Program-made: the position numbers and the translations under genes
Shown: positions 52,780 to 60,621 of the stretch, piece after piece
How positions within the stretch are numbered: the first letter of the stretch is position 1
Layout of the letters: every line of letters starts with the position of its first letter
Notes under the pieces: generated by a model
What the model was told of the DNA's origin: nothing
Databases searched by the model: none
Seen by the model: the letters and a program-made list of their open reading frames with translations, nothing else
Origin: Bog-473 sp963721585
GTDB lineage: Bacteria; Actinomycetota; Acidimicrobiia; Acidimicrobiales; RAAP-2
Reading direction: 5' to 3'
DNA: 64,000 nucleotides
Assembly (NCBI GenBank): GCA_963721585.1
Contig: CAVRJN010000001.1
Span: 186,001 to 250,000 of the forward strand

Positions 52780-53562
52780 GTGGTCGCACTGGTCATTGTC
52801 TCGACGTTCGTGGTTCTGATGCTCGGCATCCTGGTGGCGGGCTTGTTACGCAGCCATGCCGACATCCTCCGCTCCCTCCACGAGCTCGGCGTGGGCGTGG
52901 GGGATCCGTCGGCCGCTCCCGCTGCCCCTGCCGCCGCCGCCCCCGTGACCCTGACCACCCCGGCGTCGAGTCCCGCGCTCGGCGCGGCTCCCGCCGTCGC
53001 GGGTGTCACTCCAACCGGGGATGCGCGGGCGATCGCCGTCGACAACAGCGACGATCTCACACTGCTCGGGTTCCTCTCCTCGGGCTGCACGGGCTGCGCC
53101 GCCTTCTGGGACGCGCTGCAGGATCCCGGGCGCCTGCAGCTGCCCGACCGCACGCGCGTCGTGATCGTGACCAAGGGCCCCGACCGCGAGGTCCCCTCCG
53201 AAGTGCGGCTGCGCGCAACCGGTCGGGTCCCGGTGGTCATGTCCACCGAAGCCTGGGTCGACTACCAGGTCCCCGGGTCGCCGTTCTTCGTGCTGGTCGA
53301 CGGCGCGACCGGGCGCAAGGTCGGGCAGGGGGTGGCCAGCCAGGTGGGGCAGCTGGCGGAGCTGGTCCGGCGGGCCGAGCACGACCGGAGTTCCGCAGGA
53401 GGAGGTCGCGGGCGCGGCGAGGGATCCCCCGGTGGTCCGGCCCGCGAGGCGGCGGCCGACGAGGTGCTGGCCGCGGCCGGGATCTATCCGGGCGACCCCA
53501 GCCTCTACCCGCGCACGCTCGACGACGTCTTCCCGTACGGCCGAGCCGTGCCGGCCGAGTAG
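52780..53562 (+). CDS. Membrane-anchored thioredoxin-like protein (TlpA/MauD-like)
   Basis: The protein has 260 residues from GTG 52780, after AAAAGGAGG. It has an N-terminal helix (VALVIVSTFVVLMLGILVAG), an Ala/Pro-rich linker, then a thioredoxin-like domain with the redox pair in LLGFLSSGCTGCAAFWDAL and the cis-proline segment VPGSPFFVLVDG. The C-terminal 60 residues are Gly-rich. It would work outside the membrane, keeping cysteines of the light-chain-like protein in order, as MauD does for methylamine dehydrogenase. Its stop overlaps the next start. Confidence 0.82.
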   Translation: MVALVIVSTFVVLMLGILVAGLLRSHADILRSLHELGVGVGDPSAAPAAPAAAAPVTLTTPASSPALGAAPAVAGVTPTGDARAIAVDNSDDLTLLGFLSSGCTGCAAFWDALQDPGRLQLPDRTRVVIVTKGPDREVPSEVRLRATGRVPVVMSTEAWVDYQVPGSPFFVLVDGATGRKVGQGVASQVGQLAELVRRAEHDRSSAGGGRGRGEGSPGGPAREAAADEVLAAAGIYPGDPSLYPRTLDDVFPYGRAVPAE

Positions 53563-54053
53563 TGGCCACCATCGGCGCCCACGGCATCACGGCTCGCCTC
53601 CCCGACGGCTTCGAGGGCCGCATCTTCGTGCGCCCGGCCTCCGTGGGCGTGACCTACCCGGTGGGCCAGTTCGCCACGTTCCCCATTCCCGACGACATCG
53701 GTGACTTCGGCAGCGGGGCCGTCACCTTGATGGGGCCCTCCGACGTGTTCGCCACCCTGTTCGAGTACGGCCCGGAGAGCCTCGGCGCCGCGTTGTTCGC
53801 CCGGCAGGGCCGGCCCACCGGTTTCTCCGAGACGGACTTCTCCCCCATGACCCTGCGGCGCGGGATCCCCGGTCAGTCCGGCACCCAGTGGTTCTTCACC
53901 GAGTCCGGGCGGCCGTTCTCGTTCTACGCCGTGCTCGGCAGCCATGCCCTGCGCCCGGCCCTCGTCCCACGCGTCAACACCCTGTTGTCGTCGTTGACGC
54001 TGAGTCCGGCCGCCGTCGCCGACCATCCCGGAGCGAGGCCCCGATGGAACTGA
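53562..54053 (+). CDS. Conserved-looking protein of the mau-like cluster
   Basis: The protein has 163 residues from GTG 53562, sharing a G with the preceding TAG. It is globular, with ARLPDGFEGRIFVRPASVG, FATFPIPDDIGDFGSGAVTL, DVFATLFEYGPESLGAALFA and WFFTESGRPFSFYAVLGSH. There is no signal peptide, cysteine pair or membrane helix. It overlaps the MauE gene by 10 bases, so it is a fixed part of the operon. Function unknown; it could be an assembly factor. Confidence 0.7.
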   Translation: MATIGAHGITARLPDGFEGRIFVRPASVGVTYPVGQFATFPIPDDIGDFGSGAVTLMGPSDVFATLFEYGPESLGAALFARQGRPTGFSETDFSPMTLRRGIPGQSGTQWFFTESGRPFSFYAVLGSHALRPALVPRVNTLLSSLTLSPAAVADHPGARPRWN

Positions 54054-54607
54054 TCGGCCTCTACCTGATCGCCGCCGGCCTGCTGGTCGTGGCCGGGATC
54101 GCCAAGGCGGCGCGGCCCGACGACACGGCCCGTGCCATGGGCGCCCTGCTGCCGTCGCCGCCGCCGCTTCGCCTGCTGCGCGACGTCGTCCGGGTCGGCG
54201 CGCTGGCGGAGGCCGCGCTGGGCGCCGTCGCCCTCGCCTTCCCGCGCCCGGCCACCGCTGCCCTCGTCGCCGCCTCCTATTTCGGCTTCTTCGGCGTCGT
54301 GGCCTGCGCCCGTCGGCGCGGCGGGCCCCTCGCCACCTGTGGCTGCTTCGGCCGCCCCGACACGCCGCCCACCGCGCTGCACCTGGTCATCGACCTCGTG
54401 CTCGCCGTCGCGGCAGTGGCCGTGGCGGTCGGCGCCCCGTCCCGGGGCACGCTGGTGACGCAGCTGGACCACCAGCCCTGGGCCGGCTTCCCGCTGCTCT
54501 TCGTCAGCGCGGTGGGGCTCTGGCTCACCGCGCTGGCCCTCTCCGCCCTGGCCGCGCTGACCGCCGCGCGCCGCCAGGCCCGCCCCCTGCCCGTGCGGTC
54601 GTCGTGA
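54044..54607 (+). CDS. MauE/DoxX-like membrane protein
   Basis: The protein has 187 residues with four to five hydrophobic helices (ELIGLYLIAAGLLVVAGIAK, AALVAASYFGFFGVVACARR). The loop LATCGCFGR carries the paired cysteines of the MauE family, membrane redox proteins that feed disulfide exchange during methylamine-dehydrogenase maturation. The start overlaps the previous gene and the stop overlaps the next (GTGA), which codes for the light-chain-like protein. Confidence 0.85.
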   Translation: MELIGLYLIAAGLLVVAGIAKAARPDDTARAMGALLPSPPPLRLLRDVVRVGALAEAALGAVALAFPRPATAALVAASYFGFFGVVACARRRGGPLATCGCFGRPDTPPTALHLVIDLVLAVAAVAVAVGAPSRGTLVTQLDHQPWAGFPLLFVSAVGLWLTALALSALAALTAARRQARPLPVRSS

Positions 54608-56005
54608 GCGTCTCCACCGCGCTGGTGGCGCGCACGGCCCGGGCTCTCGAGGCTCGCTTGTCCCGACGCAGCCTGATCAACCGGTCAGCCTTCGTGGGCA
54701 GCGCCGTCGCCGTCGGGTCCGGCCTGGACCTCGCCCTCAAGCCGGGCACCGCCTACGGGCAGATCTGCGAGTGCGGCAACGCCGGCTGTGGCTGTGGCAG
54801 CACCTGCTGCTCGGGATTCTCGGAGTTCTGCTGCGCGGTCAGCGGGGCCAACTTCTGCCCCGAGAACACCATCATGGGCGGCTGGTGGGTGGCGGACAAC
54901 TCGTCGTACTGCGGTGGTCCGCGCTACTACATGGACTGCAACGCGACCTGCTCGTGTGACAACGGCTGCAGCAGCGGCTTCCCCTTCTGCGAGACCGGCT
55001 GCGACGGGACCGGCTGCGGCTGCGGCCCCCTCGGCTGCGACTCCTACCTGACGGGGTGCCTGCAGTTCCGCTACGGGCAGTGCAACCAGGACGTGGCCTG
55101 CATGGGGCGCATCGTCTGCCGGGTCGTCGCCTGCGTGCCGCCCTGGACGGTCGACCCCTCCTGCACCACCGCCGTCGCCGTCGACAACAGCACGGCCGAG
55201 CAGAACGAGCCGTGCTGGACCACCGCCCCGCCCGCCCCGCTGTGCACCTCACCCGCCACGAACTGCCAGGTGGCCGGCATGGTCCCGAGTGCCGACGGCG
55301 GCGGCTACGCGGTGCTGACCGCGTTCGGCCGGCTGTTCGGGTACGGGGACTTCCCCGACGACGGCGATGCCTCGGTGCTCGCGCTGGACGCCCCGATCGT
55401 CGGGGTCGCGACCTGCAGGACAGGGGGCTACTTCCTGGCCGCGGCCGACGGGGGCATCTTCGACTACGGCGGGGCGCCATTCCTCGGCTCCATGGGCGGG
55501 CAGCGCCTCGATGCACCCGTGGTCGGGATCGCCGCCTCCCCCACCGGTCAGGGCTACTGGCTCGTCGCGGCCGACGGCGGCATCTTCGACTACGGGGACG
55601 CCCTGTTCTACGGCTCCATGGGCGGGCGGCCGCTCAATGCACCGATCGTCGGGCATGGCCGCCACCCCGACCGGGCAGGGCTACTGGCTGGCCGCCGCCG
55701 ACGGGGGCATCTTCGCCTACGGGGATGCGGTGTTCCTCGGCTCCATGGGCGGACAGCACCTCAACGAACCGGTCGTGGGCATCGCGGCCACCCCGACGGG
55801 CCAGGGCTACTGGCTGGTCGCCGCCGACGGGGGGATCTTCGCCTACGGCGACGCCGTGTTCGACGGGTCGACCGGTTCCATCCACCTCAACCAACCGGTG
55901 GTCGGCATTGCGCCCTGCGGCAACGACGCCGGCTACTGGCTGGTGGCCAGGGACGGCGGGATCTTCGCCTTCGGCGGCGCGCCCTTCCTCGGATCACCGG
56001 CATGA
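54604..56005 (+). CDS. Methylamine-dehydrogenase light-chain-like protein fused to beta-propeller repeats (frameshifted)
   Basis: The repaired protein has about 466 residues. A Tat-like signal (SRRSLINRSAFVGSAVAVGS) precedes a domain with some 26 cysteines: CGCGSTCCSGFSEFCCAV, NFCPENTIMGGWWVADNSS, YYMDCNATCSC and FRYGQCNQDVACMGRIVCRV. This resembles the light-chain-like family encoded beside MauE in actinobacteria. From about residue 220 come six units of 42 residues, each YWLVAADGGIFAYGDAVFLG-like, predicted as a beta-propeller. The frame breaks at GGG 55651-55653: one extra G. Whether a tryptophan tryptophylquinone cofactor forms cannot be judged from sequence. Confidence 0.78.
55429..56002 (+). 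repeat. 126-base tandem coding repeat (propeller blades)
   Basis: The codon for the Tyr that opens each unit starts at 55429, 55555, 55682, 55808 and 55934. The spacings are 126, 127, 126 and 126 bases. The single 127-base unit contains the frameshift. Units share the pattern GGIF-YGDA-F-GSMGG--L--PVVG. Confidence 0.85.
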
Positions 56006-56021
56006 CGGAAAGGGAGAACCC

Positions 56022-56964
56022 ATGCACGCGCTCTTGACCGTGGCCGCCGTGGTGGTCGCCGTGGCCGCGGCGGCCCGCTCGACCTGGTCGCCCTGCGGCG
56101 TCTCCATGCTGGCCACGGTCACGCCGCTGGCCGAGCGCGCCCGCGGCCACCGCTACCGCTCCACGGCGGCCTGGTTCATCGCCGGAGGGACCGCGGGAGG
56201 GGCGACGCTCGGCCTGGTCATGGCCGCGCTGGCGCTGGGCGTGCGCGCCGCCGACCCGTCGGCGGTGGCGCTCGCCGCCGTCGCCTGCTCCGTCGCCGTC
56301 CTCGCCGCGGCCAGCGACGCCCGGCTCGGTCGGCTTCCACCTGCCCTTCCACTCCCGGCAGGTCAACGAGCGCTGGCTCGACCAGTTCCGCCCCTGGGTC
56401 TACGGAGCTGGGTTCGGCTGGCAGATCGGTGCCGGCCTCGTCACCTACATCAAGACGGCCGCGCTCTACCTCATGATCGCTCTGGCCGCCCTGACCGCCA
56501 GCCCCGCCACCGCGCTGGCCGTCGGCGCGCTGTTCGGGCTGGTGCGCGGGCTGGCCGTCCTGCTCGGCCGCGGGATCGTCAGCCCCGCCACCCTCGCCGA
56601 GTTCCACCGTCGCTTCACCCGGGCCGGGCCTGTCGTGCTCGGTGCCGTGGTGGGCTGCGAGATGGCGGTCGCGGTCGCCTTCGCCGCGGTCCTCTCGCCC
56701 TGGGTCGTCCTGGCACTGGTCCTGCTCGGGGCAACCGTGGCCGCCGGGCGCTTGCGACGGCGCACGCCGGCCGCGGCCGCGGTCTTGAATCAGCCGCTCA
56801 TGTCCACGGCGTTGACGCGGAACGGCACGATCCGCACGATGACACGGCGGTCGCCGGGCGCGTCGTGCTCGCGCAGATCGGCGTGGTACTTGGCGCCGAC
56901 CTTCTCGGCAAAGGCGCGGTCCTCGTCGGGCGCAACGACGGCGGTGCCCCGGATCTCCAGGTAA
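56022..56964 (+). CDS. CcdA/DsbD-like polytopic membrane protein (frameshifted)
   Basis: ATG 56022 follows GGGAGA, 16 bases after the fusion gene. The first frame gives a helix and STWSPCGVSMLATVTPLAER (a Cys in TM1, as in CcdA), then helices to ASDARLG. One extra G near 56328 moves the sense to another frame: GFHLPFHSRQVNERWLDQFR, YGAGFGWQIGAGLVTYIKTA and two or three more helices. It probably carries reducing equivalents across the membrane to the thioredoxin-like protein. The real C-terminus is uncertain: the frame stays open 175 bases into the convergent oxidoreductase gene, so the gene may end near 56790. Confidence 0.65.
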
Positions 56965-57191
56965 CGATACGGGTTCTGCAGGTCGAGGAGGAACGCCGTG
57001 CACGCCGGCTCGGTCTCGACGTTCTTCACCTTCTGACGCCGCGTGTTCAGCGACATGGCGATCTGGTCGTCCTCCATCACGAACCAGACCTCGGACAGCT
57101 GCGGGTAGCCGTCCTCACCGGCCGTGGCGAGCGTGAGCACGTCGCCTTCCAGGAGATCGCGGTGGCTGTCGGGGATCGTGGTGTGGGCCAT
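56790..57191 (-). CDS. PPOX-class oxidoreductase (pyridoxamine 5'-phosphate oxidase-like)
   Basis: The protein has 133 residues from ATG 57191. The split-barrel pattern is HRDLLEGDVLTLATAGEDGY, PQLSEVWFVMEDDQIAMSLN, RRQKVKNVETEPACTAFLLD and YRYLEIRGTAVVAPDEDRAF. It binds FMN or F420; actinobacterial members of this size are often F420-dependent reductases. TATAAC stands 6 bases before the ATG, so it is probably leaderless, divergent from the HAD gene. Confidence 0.88.
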   Translation of the reverse strand: MAHTTIPDSHRDLLEGDVLTLATAGEDGYPQLSEVWFVMEDDQIAMSLNTRRQKVKNVETEPACTAFLLDLQNPYRYLEIRGTAVVAPDEDRAFAEKVGAKYHADLREHDAPGDRRVIVRIVPFRVNAVDMSG

Positions 57192-57197
57192 GCACGA

Positions 57198-57251
57198 GTT
57201 ATACCCCGTCGCCGCTCCTCTGATGCGCTGTCCCGCGACGGCGCGTACCAT
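57198..57251. promoter_or_regulatory. Divergent leaderless-type promoters
   Basis: On the minus strand TATAAC (57203-57198) ends 6 bases before ATG 57191. On the plus strand TACCAT (57246-57251) ends 6 bases before an ATC codon at 57258 that begins the HAD protein sequence. Confidence 0.5.
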
Positions 57252-57257
57252 CGACCC

Positions 57258-58085
57258 ATCGACTCTGACCGCACACCCATCCGGCTCCTCCTCGCCGACG
57301 TGGACGGGACGCTCGTCACCCAGGACAAGGTCCTGACCGACGACGCCGTCGCCGCCGTGCACAGCCTGCGCCAGGCAGGCGTCCTCTTCGCCATCACCAG
57401 CGGCCGCCCGCCCCGCGGCATGGAGATGCTGATAGAGCCCCTCCAGCTCGACACGCCCATCGCGGCGTTCAACGGCGGCCTGCTCGTGGACAAGGACATG
57501 CAGGTGCTCGAGGAACGCGTGATCCCCGAAAAGCTCGAGGTTCCCGTGGCCGACCTCATGAAGTCCTTCGACCTCGCCGTGTGGCTGTACCGGGGCGCGG
57601 ACTGGTACGTGCCCGACCCCGAGGGACCGCACGTCGACAGGGAGGCCTGGACGGTCAAGTTCGATCCCAAGGTGATGAAGAGGGGCCTCGACGGGCTGAC
57701 CGAAGGTGTCGTCAAGCTCGTGGGGGTCAGCGACGACCACGACGCCGTCGACAAGGCCGCCAAGGCAGCCGTCGACAAGTTCGGCGACCACGTGACGGCG
57801 GCGGCCTCCCAGCCCTACTACCTCGACGTCACCCACCCGCAGGCCAACAAGGGAGCGGTCGCCCTCTTCCTGGCCGAGCGCTACAAGCTCGCGCCGGAGG
57901 AGATCGCCACCATCGGCGACCAGCCCAACGACATTCTGATGTTCGACCACTCAGGCCTCAGCATCGCCATGGGCAACGCCGACCCGGAGGCGAAGGAAGC
58001 AGCCAAGGAGATCTCGCGGAGCAACGAGGAGGAGGGTTTCGCGTACGCCGTCGAGCACTTCGTGCTGCCGGCTGCGTCCGCTTAG
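57258..58085 (+). CDS. HAD-superfamily Cof-type phosphatase
   Basis: The protein has about 275 residues. Motif I is LLLADVDGTLV (catalytic Asp pair), motif II is FAITSGRPPRGM, the motif III lysine lies in HPQANKGAVALFLAERY, and motif IV is IGDQPNDILMF. An IIB cap lies between. Cof-type enzymes remove phosphate from sugar phosphates, FMN or cofactors. No ATG, GTG or TTG stands at the right place. The promoter spacing puts the first codon at ATC 57258; CTG 57228 is an alternative. The stop overlaps the dnaB stop by 4 bases on the opposite strand. Confidence 0.85.
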   Translation: MDSDRTPIRLLLADVDGTLVTQDKVLTDDAVAAVHSLRQAGVLFAITSGRPPRGMEMLIEPLQLDTPIAAFNGGLLVDKDMQVLEERVIPEKLEVPVADLMKSFDLAVWLYRGADWYVPDPEGPHVDREAWTVKFDPKVMKRGLDGLTEGVVKLVGVSDDHDAVDKAAKAAVDKFGDHVTAAASQPYYLDVTHPQANKGAVALFLAERYKLAPEEIATIGDQPNDILMFDHSGLSIAMGNADPEAKEAAKEISRSNEEEGFAYAVEHFVLPAASA

Positions 58086-59473
58086 ACGCCGCGGTGGTTC
58101 TCGAAGCGGGCGTACTGCTTCAAGAACAGCAGGTTCGCCTTGCCGGTCGGGCCGTTACGGTGCTTGGCCACTTCGACCAGCGCGTCGTCCGCCCGGTCGA
58201 TCGGCACCTCGTCGTTGTACTCGGACTCGCGGTAGATGAAGAGGACGACGTCAGCGTCCTGCTCGAGTGAACCCGACTCCCGGAGGTCGGACAGCTGCGG
58301 CGTCTTGTCCTGGCGTGACTCGAGGTTCCGGGAGAGCTGCGACAGGGCCACCACGGGCACCTCGAGCTCGCGGGCGAGGATCTTGAGGCCACGGCTGATC
58401 TCGGCCACCTCGGTCTGGCGGTTCTCCGCCCGGGACCGGCCCGTCATCAGTTGGAGGTAGTCCACGACGACGATGCCCAGGTCGCCCTCGGACTTCTTGA
58501 GCCGTCGTGCGCGGGCCCGGATGTCCATGACCGTGACGTTCGGGTTGTCGTCGATGAAGATCGGCGCACCCGAGAGCCTGGTGACGGCCATGCCGATTTT
58601 GCTCCAGTCCTGGGTGCGGATCCTGCCCGTCTGCAGGCTCTGCCCGTTCACCTCGGCCTCCGACGCCAGCAGGCGCTGGGTGAGTTCGAGGTGGCCCATC
58701 TCCAAGGAGAAGAGGAGGGCGGGACGCTGCACCTGCAGCCCGACGTTGGCCAGGACGCCGAGGGCGAAGCTCGTCTTTCCCATGCCGGGACGGGCACCCA
58801 CGATGTTCAGCGAGGAGGGCTGGAAACCCAGCAGGATCTTGTCCAGCTCGTGGTAGCCCGTCGCCACGCCGGTGATGCTCGAGCCGCGCTGCCCGAGCTC
58901 CTCTATGCGGTCCAGCCCGGCGCCGAGCAGTTCGTGGAGGGGGCGCATCGTGTCGACCGTGCGGCGCTCGCCGACGTTGAACACCATCTGCTCCGCCTCG
59001 TCGACCGCCGCCTTGACGTCCTCGGGCACGGAGTAGCCGATGTCGGCGATGTCACCGGCGACGCCGATGAGCTTGCGCAGCAGCGCGTGCTCCTCGACGA
59101 TCTCGGCGTAGTGCCGCGCGTTGGCGATCGACGGCGTGTTGGCCAGCAGCGAAATGAAGATGGACCGGTCACCGACCGCCTCGAGCACCCCCGAGCGCTT
59201 CAGCTCGTCGGTCACCGTCACCGCGTCGATGGCTTCGCCCCGCTCCATGAGCGCCTGGATGGCACCGAAGATGTACCCGTGCGCCGGCTTGTAGAAGTCG
59301 GCCGACGAGCACTTCTCTATCCCGACCGACGCCGCATCGTTCGAGAGGAGCATGGCGCCGAGTAGCGACTCCTCCGCCTCCATGTCGTGGGGCGGCACCC
59401 GCGTGCCGCTCGGCATCGGGGTGGGGGCCGTCCGCAGGGGACGGGGGCGGGTGTCGTCAAAAGCTTGGACCAC
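58082..59473 (-). CDS. dnaB: Replicative DNA helicase DnaB
   Basis: The protein has 463 residues. The N-terminal domain (PPHDMEAEESLLGAMLLSND) binds primase. The RecA-like domain has Walker A GARPGMGKTS, Walker B IVVVDYLQLMTG, and SLEMGHLELTQRLLASEA, with LSQLSRNLESRQDKTPQLSD and the arginine finger region toward the C-terminus. There is no intein. It unwinds the fork as a hexamer. It follows rplI by about 200 bases on the same strand, as in many actinobacteria. Confidence 0.97.
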   Translation of the reverse strand: MVQAFDDTRPRPLRTAPTPMPSGTRVPPHDMEAEESLLGAMLLSNDAASVGIEKCSSADFYKPAHGYIFGAIQALMERGEAIDAVTVTDELKRSGVLEAVGDRSIFISLLANTPSIANARHYAEIVEEHALLRKLIGVAGDIADIGYSVPEDVKAAVDEAEQMVFNVGERRTVDTMRPLHELLGAGLDRIEELGQRGSSITGVATGYHELDKILLGFQPSSLNIVGARPGMGKTSFALGVLANVGLQVQRPALLFSLEMGHLELTQRLLASEAEVNGQSLQTGRIRTQDWSKIGMAVTRLSGAPIFIDDNPNVTVMDIRARARRLKKSEGDLGIVVVDYLQLMTGRSRAENRQTEVAEISRGLKILARELEVPVVALSQLSRNLESRQDKTPQLSDLRESGSLEQDADVVLFIYRESEYNDEVPIDRADDALVEVAKHRNGPTGKANLLFLKQYARFENHRGV

Positions 59474-59677
59474 GGCTCACTCACTCTGCCGGTCGGGGTC
59501 TGGGGAACGTAAGGCCCCAATAGGTGTGGGTAAGCGCCGCGTGCGTGTGGATAAGCCGTGCACGAGTGGTCACGCACTGTGGACCATGGAAAAGGCAAAT
59601 CGACACGCCCCCATGATGGGCAGGGGCTGTGACAATGGGGTGGATGCTGCTCTGACCGGCGGACGGAAACGCCCTGG

Positions 59678-60127
59678 TCAGGAGGCCCCCGAAACCTCCA
59701 GGGTCACGATGGTGGCGACGTCGCGGAAGAGCTCGACGGTCACCTCGAACGACCCCGTCTCCTTGATGTGCTCGGGCAGCAGGATGTGCCTGCGGTCCAC
59801 GTCGATCCCCTTGGCGGCCTTGATCGCCTCCACCACATCGGCCGGGCCGATGGAGCCGAAGAGCCGGCCGCCACCTGACGCCCGGGCGGTGATCGGGATC
59901 ACGGCGCCGGCCAGGATCGTGGCCTGGGACTCCGCGGCGCCGCGGTCCTGCGCCTCGCGCAGGTCGCGCCCACGCCGCATCTGCTGGGCCTGGCCCTCCA
60001 CTCCGTCGGTGGCCAAAATCGCGCGACCCTCGGGCAGGAGGAAGTTGCGGGCGAAGCCGCCCGCCACCTTGACGATGTCCCCGCGGCGTCCCACGCCGGC
60101 GACGTCGTCTCGCAGCACGACCTTCAT
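59678..60127 (-). CDS. rplI: 50S ribosomal protein L9
   Basis: The protein has 149 residues, the standard length. The N-terminal 23S-binding domain reads MKVVLRDDVAGVGRRGDIVK and VAGGFARNFLLPEGRAI, followed by the long connecting helix and the C-terminal domain (RHILLPEHIKETGSFEVTVE). It overlaps the rpsR stop by 4 bases, so translation is coupled within the rpsF-ssb-rpsR-rplI operon. Confidence 0.97.
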   Translation of the reverse strand: MKVVLRDDVAGVGRRGDIVKVAGGFARNFLLPEGRAILATDGVEGQAQQMRRGRDLREAQDRGAAESQATILAGAVIPITARASGGGRLFGSIGPADVVEAIKAAKGIDVDRRHILLPEHIKETGSFEVTVELFRDVATIVTLEVSGAS

Positions 60128-60621
60128 GCGTCCGCTCCCGTCTCCGCCGGCTCCACAACGACCTCGACCACAGCGCCGGCCTCGGCGTCCGCCACGGCCT
60201 GGTCGACGATCGCCACGGCTTCGGCATCCGCCACGGCTTCGGCCGGAGCGTCAGGGGAGGGGCGGTGCCGCGGTGCCTCGGTCGGCACCGAATCGAGCGT
60301 CCGCTCGCCCCGGTCGCGCCCGCCGCGCCCGCCCGGACGCTCGGTCACCGTGCGCTGCGTGTAGGGCAGCAGCACGAGCTCGCGGGCCGTCTTGATAGCC
60401 ATGGCCAGGGCCCGCTGGTGCTGGGCGCAGTTGCCGGTGACCCGGCGCGAACGGATCTTGCCCCGGTCGCTCATGTACTTACGCAGCATGGGGACGTCCT
60501 TGTAGTCCACCCACTCGACCTTGTCCCGGCAGAGCGCGCAGGGCTTCTTCTTGACCCGGCGTCCGAGATCCTTGGGGGCGCGCCGGGACGTCGTCCCACC
60601 GCGCTGGTTGTTCCGTGCCAT
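60124..60621 (-). CDS. rpsR: 30S ribosomal protein S18 with long C-terminal extension
   Basis: The protein has 165 residues, about twice the usual 75-90. The core (residues ~20-90) is canonical: KKPCALCRDKVEWVDYKDVP, IRSRRVTGNCAQHQRALAMA and KTARELVLLPYT. Cys28, Cys31, Cys65 and His68 form the zinc-binding type. Residues 91-165 are an extra tail, first Arg/Gly-rich (RPGGRGGRDRGERTL), then acidic and Ala/Val-rich. The ATG overlaps the ssb stop (TAATG). Confidence 0.95.
   Translation of the reverse strand: MARNNQRGGTTSRRAPKDLGRRVKKKPCALCRDKVEWVDYKDVPMLRKYMSDRGKIRSRRVTGNCAQHQRALAMAIKTARELVLLPYTQRTVTERPGGRGGRDRGERTLDSVPTEAPRHRPSPDAPAEAVADAEAVAIVDQAVADAEAGAVVEVVVEPAETGADA

Noticed and set aside
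51432..53561. Long plus-strand open frame opposite the aldolase and amidohydrolase genes
   Set aside because: It is antisense to two well-supported genes. Only its last part (53562-54053) is real coding sequence, with its own GTG start.
55429..56002. Possible CRISPR-like or minisatellite array
   Set aside because: The 126-base repeat is in frame, encodes 42-residue propeller blades and has no spacers.
55056..57257. Single open frame linking the propeller gene, the CcdA-like gene and the HAD gene
   Set aside because: The frame is open only because the DNA is GC-rich. The meaningful parts are separate genes with their own starts and frameshifts.
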